Shown piece by piece: positions 6,415 through 8,421 of a stretch of 8,421 nucleotides of DNA; within the stretch, counting starts at the first letter, position 1; every line of letters begins with the position of its first letter. Source of the DNA: Clostridiales bacterium (GTDB lineage: Bacteria; Bacillota; Clostridia; Lachnospirales; WRAX01). The notes below the pieces were generated by a model. It had not been told where the DNA came from. It saw only the letters and a program-made list of their open reading frames with translations, and searched no databases. A program made the position numbers and the translations under genes. Location of the stretch: contig JAISHX010000152.1 in the NCBI GenBank assembly GCA_031262335.1, positions 1-8,421 on the forward strand, given 5' to 3'.

Positions 6415-8421
6415 ATGGAAAAACAAAGGATTCATCGTTCAAAATTCGGAGATGTTACGCGCATGGACTATTCGCGCATAAAAGAAACTCTGGCAATGCC
6501 GAATTTAATAGAAGTCCAGAAGGACAGCTACAACTGGTTCTTGCAGGAAGGACTGCGTGAGGTCTTTAGAGATATTTCTCCGATTTCAGACCATTCCGGA
6601 AATTTGCTTTTGGAGTTCGTCGATTTCTCTCTTGATAAAAATGATGTAAAATACACAATCGAGGAATGTAAGGAGCGCGACGCAACATATGCCGCCCCAT
6701 TGAAAGTAAAAGTTAAACTCCGTAACAAGGAAGCAGACCAGCTCCTTGAAAATGAAATTTTTATGGGCGACTTTCCGATTATGACCGATACCGGAACGTT
6801 CATTATTAACGGGGCAGAGCGTGTTATCGTCAGTCAGCTTGTGCGTTCACCGGGCATTTATTATAAGTTTTCATATGATAAAGTCGGTAAAAAACTTATA
6901 GAATCCACAGTGATTCCAAACCGCGGCGCATGGCTTGAATATGAAACAGACTCAAACGATGTTTTTTCAATCCGCGTTGACAGAACAAGAAAAGTTCCTG
7001 TCACTGTTTTTATGCGTTCGATGGGACTTGGTACAAATGAAGACATTATAGATATGTTCGGCGACGAGCCGAAAATCCACGCCTCTATCGAAAAAGATAT
7101 TGCTCAAAGCTATGAGGACGGTCTTATCGAGCTTTATAAAAGAATACGCCCCGGTGAGCCGCCGACTGTCGAAAGTTCCGAAAGCCTCATAAAAGGAATG
7201 TTCTTTGACCCTAAACGTTATGACCTTGCAAAAGTCGGCAGATATAAATTTAACAAAAAACTTGCACTCAGAAACCGCGTTATAGGTTTCAGACTTGCGG
7301 AGCCTGTCGCCGATTCCGAAGGCGAAGTTATTGCGGAAGAAAACGAAGTTATTACAGCCGAAATTGCGGATAAAATCCAAAACACAGGCTGTCTTTACAT
7401 TTATATATACTCCGGTGACGACAAAAAAGTTAAAGTTCTTACTAATCAGTTTGTAGATGCCGCCGTCTATCTTGAGCCGCTTGGAATTGACTGCAAAGAA
7501 GTCGGCATACGCGAACGTGAAAGAAAAGTTTTTTATCCGGCACTTGCCGAATTACTCAGCTCTTATTCAACAATAAAAGAACTTGAATACAATATCCGCG
7601 AAAGCATGAACAAACTTATTCCTAAGCATATTACAAAGCAGGATATGTTTGCCTCAATGAACTATGTTATCGGCATTGATTACGGCATTGGCTCCGTTGA
7701 CGACATTGACCACCTCGGCAACCGGCGTATACGTGCCGTTGGCGAGTTGCTCCAAAATCAATTCAGAATCGGACTTACGCGCATGGAACGTGTTGTCCGC
7801 GAACGTATGACAACTCAAGATACCGACTCAATAACGCCTCAAGCACTGATTAACATTCGTCCTGTCACAGCCGCTGTTAAGGAATTTTTCGGCTCCAGTC
7901 AGTTATCTCAGTTTATGGACCAAACAAACCCTCTTGCCGAACTTGCAACAAAACGCCGTCTTTCGGCACTCGGACCGGGCGGTTTATCGCGTGACAGAGC
8001 AAGTTTTGATGTGCGTGACGTACACTCAAGCCACTACGGACGAATGTGTCCGATAGAAACTCCCGAAGGTCCGAATATCGGACTTATTAACTCTCTTGCC
8101 ACATATGCGCGTATCAATGAATACGGATTTGTTGAAGCTCCGTACCGCAAAGTCGAAAAAATTGACGGAGCTGTAAAAGTCACAGATGCATCACGCTATG
8201 TTACCGCCGATGAAGAAGAAACTTTTACTATTGCGCAGGCAAACGCACCTCTTAATGAAAACGGCGAGTTTATCCGCAAAAAAGTTTCCGGACGTTTCGG
8301 CGAGGATATTATTGAAGTTGACAGAGAGAAAATTGACCTTATGGACGTTTCTCCAAAACAGATTGTTTCTGTTTCAACGGCTTTAATTCCTTTTTTGGAA
8401 AATGACGACGTTACACGCGCC
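6415..8421 (+). CDS. rpoB: DNA-directed RNA polymerase subunit beta (partial, C-terminal half beyond window)
   Basis: The beta subunit of RNA polymerase forms one side of the active-site cleft and the rifamycin pocket. The frame is open from ATG 6415 to the right edge, giving 669 residues, a little over half of the usual roughly 1200. Visible in order: the N-terminal segment ([15 protein letters not shown]), [45 protein letters not shown], the fork and rif region ([13 protein letters not shown], ending [13 protein letters not shown]) and [16 protein letters not shown]. The rif region uses numbering 14 below E. coli: Gln499, Asp502, Arg515 and Ser517 are the usual residues, but Thr512 replaces His526 and Ala511 replaces Thr525. 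Transcription probably starts from the consensus promoter at 6153-6181. rplJ/rplL, the usual upstream partners, are absent; rpoC would be expected beyond the right edge but cannot be seen. Confidence 0.98.
   Translation, partial: MEKQRIHRSKFGDVTRMDYSRIKETLAMPNLIEVQKDSYNWFLQEGLREVFRDISPISDHSGNLLLEFVDFSLDKNDVKYTIEECKERDATYAAPLKVKVKLRNKEADQLLENEIFMGDFPIMTDTGTFIINGAERVIVSQLVRSPGIYYKFSYDKVGKKLIESTVIPNRGAWLEYETDSNDVFSIRVDRTRKVPVTVFMRSMGLGTNEDIIDMFGDEPKIHASIEKDIAQSYEDGLIELYKRIRPGEPPTVESSESLIKGMFFDPKRYDLAKVGRYKFNKKLALRNRVIGFRLAEPVADSEGEVIAEENEVITAEIADKIQNTGCLYIYIYSGDDKKVKVLTNQFVDAAVYLEPLGIDCKEVGIRERERKVFYPALAELLSSYSTIKELEYNIRESMNKLIPKHITKQDMFASMNYVIGIDYGIGSVDDIDHLGNRRIRAVGELLQNQFRIGLTRMERVVRERMTTQDTDSITPQALINIRPVTAAVKEFFGSSQLSQFMDQTNPLAELATKRRLSALGPGGLSRDRASFDVRDVHSSHYGRMCPIETPEGPNIGLINSLATYARINEYGFVEAPYRKVEKIDGAVKVTDASRYVTADEEETFTIAQANAPLNENGEFIRKKVSGRFGEDIIEVDREKIDLMDVSPKQIVSVSTALIPFLENDDVTRA

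Noticed and set aside
6967..7380. Minus-strand 137-aa frame
   Set aside because: It is antisense to conserved rpoB coding sequence with no protein-family resemblance.

Overview
The window comes from a moderately AT-rich bacterium, most likely a Bacillota (Clostridia or Negativicutes type). The RpoB N-terminal half reads like the low-G+C Gram-positive family (rif region [18 protein letters not shown]), the helicase is the RecD2 type usual in bacteria without RecBC, and the Shine-Dalgarno sequences are strong and G-rich. I cannot name a genus from sequence alone. There is no sign of a mobile element, CRISPR array or prophage.

Layout: the left three quarters is transcribed leftward and the right quarter rightward. 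On the minus strand, from right to left, lie a tRNA-Leu(UAG) gene (6016-6095), the ribosome-associated GTPase gene typA/bipA (4056-5867), a 276-bp gap with a possible terminator and weak promoter, then a tight cluster of two tandem paralogous soluble chemoreceptor-like genes (2937-3779 and 2053-2898) and recD2 (from 2050, running off the left edge). On the plus strand rpoB starts at 6415 and runs off the right edge. The recD2 and rpoB reading frames are open at the window edges, so both are partial.

The two receptor-like proteins (280 and 281 aa) have a short methyl-accepting-chemotaxis-type hairpin and a C-terminal CZB zinc-binding domain (H, CxFGxW, HxxxH). They have no membrane segments. 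Their hairpin tips are almost identical to each other but carry three histidines where ordinary chemoreceptors have Asn, Ala and Arg. The second gene stops 2 nt before the recD2 ATG, which has no visible Shine-Dalgarno sequence. This suggests one operon with translational coupling, joining a possible zinc/oxidant sensor to a DNA-repair helicase.

The 319-bp gap between the tRNA and rpoB holds a perfect rightward sigma-A promoter (TTGACA-17-TATAAT) that should drive rpoB. It also holds a near-consensus leftward promoter (TTGAAT-16-TATAAT) placed to its right, so the two face each other and their transcripts would overlap by a few tens of bases. rpoB is not preceded by rplJ-rplL here. Its rif region has Thr where E. 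coli has His526, which predicts natural rifamycin insensitivity.
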